Source of the DNA: an uncultured Erysipelotrichaceae bacterium
Lineage (GTDB): Bacteria > Bacillota_I > Bacilli_A > Erysipelotrichales > Erysipelotrichaceae
Length of the DNA stretch: 6,038 nucleotides
Assembly (NCBI GenBank): GCA_910586285.1
Contig: CAJUGR010000111.1
Location: forward strand, 1-6,038
Direction of reading: 5' to 3'
Below, one piece after another: positions 5,787 to 6,038 of this stretch. Position numbers and translations under genes: made by a program. Positions within the stretch are counted from its first letter, which is position 1, and the number at the start of each line of letters is the position of its first letter. The notes beneath the pieces are model-generated. The model saw only the letters and a list, made by a program, of their open reading frames with translations, was not told the DNA's origin and searched no databases.

Positions 5787-5921
5787 GATCTTTTTAAAAA
5801 CGAAATCTTTTCTGACGATGCTTTTGTTTATATGAAAGAGAGAAAAAGCTTTAAATGCTTGTATTTATGACGCTTAAGTGGTTCCCAAGTAAATGACTCT
5901 TGAATACACACTTTTTCAATT
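5787..5921. other. AT-rich intergenic sequence, nothing further recognised
   Basis: This stretch lies between the candidate spoVFA promoter and the terminator of the right-edge gene. Only very short open frames (12 codons or fewer) are present on the plus strand, none with an SD. A weak sigma-A-like pair (TTTAAA, 17 nt, TATAAA) can be found on the minus strand but is not convincing. No riboswitch or small-RNA structure was recognised. Confidence 0.5.
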
Positions 5922-5951
5922 TAAAATCGCACTCCTGAGAATGCGATTTTA
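5922..5951 (-). terminator. Intrinsic terminator of the right-edge gene
   Basis: The arms TAAAATCGCA (5922-5931) and TGCGATTTTA (5942-5951) are perfect complements around a 10-nt loop. On the minus strand the hairpin ends in CGATTTTAAATT, a short U-rich tail. It lies 6 nt after the stop codon at 5958, so it probably ends that transcript. Its symmetric A/T flanks would allow some activity in the other direction. Confidence 0.75.
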
Positions 5952-5957
5952 TATAAA

Positions 5958-6038
5958 CTATTCTTCTTTCATTTTGCGCTTGTATAACAGATACAAGAGG
6001 ATTCCCCCTGCCATCCAACTCATGCCCATATACATCAT
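5958..6038 (-). CDS. C-terminal end of an unidentified membrane protein (partial)
   Basis: Twenty-six codons and a TAG stop are visible, continuing past the right edge. The peptide contains a hydrophobic segment (MSWMAGGILLYLLY) followed by a basic-acidic end (KRKMKEE), like the last transmembrane helix and cytoplasmic tail of a membrane protein. The frame is open to the window edge and a terminator follows the stop, which supports a real gene. Several ATGs occur near the edge without a visible SD, so it more likely extends upstream. No family can be assigned. Confidence 0.6.
   Translation of the reverse strand: MMYMGMSWMAGGILLYLLYKRKMKEE

Noticed and set aside
5735..5957. Lysine riboswitch or other leader controlling the dapA-containing operon
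   Set aside because: No conserved multi-helix element or anti-terminator is visible; the gap has a terminator for the other gene and a probable promoter close to spoVFA.

Overview
All genes in this window lie on the minus strand, so it reads from right to left. It looks like part of the chromosome of a low-to-moderate GC, endospore-forming Bacillota. Evidence for this is a dipicolinate synthase gene pair, a Cse60-type sporulation protein, a DUF1540 cysteine-rich peptide, strong GGAGGTGA-type Shine-Dalgarno (SD) sites and frequent TTG start codons. I cannot name the genus. A Bacilli or Erysipelotrichia-like spore-former is my best guess, because many clostridia lack spoVFAB.

Right edge to left. 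(1) 5958-6038 is the last 26 codons of an unidentified membrane protein, followed by a hairpin terminator (5922-5951). (2) A gap of about 220 bp carries a candidate sigma-K-type promoter. (3) 5734-3102 is a compact sporulation gene cluster: spoVFA (dpaA), spoVFB (dpaB), dapA, a Cse60-like gene and a 56-residue DUF1540 gene. The first three overlap by 4-7 bp. DapA makes the tetrahydrodipicolinate precursor and SpoVFA/SpoVFB oxidise it to dipicolinic acid, so the core is a self-contained spore-dipicolinate module. The cluster ends at a strong hairpin (3074-3105) whose stem contains the DUF1540 stop codon. (4) 2936-3073 is a short intergenic region with a perfect 16-bp tandem duplication and an extended -10 promoter. 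(5) 2926-1 is a second, vegetative-looking operon: an unrecognised lipoprotein, a MurJ/YtgP-family lipid II flippase, and an RsuA-family 16S rRNA pseudouridine synthase that runs off the left edge. These three genes overlap by 17 and 4 bp, which suggests translational coupling.

There are no rRNA or tRNA genes, CRISPR arrays, insertion sequences or phage genes. I see no wholly new system. The less routine points are the composition of the dipicolinate cluster, the small DUF1540 gene, the unidentified lipoprotein coupled to MurJ, start codons that move when the SD is considered, and a marked excess of GATC/CGATCG.
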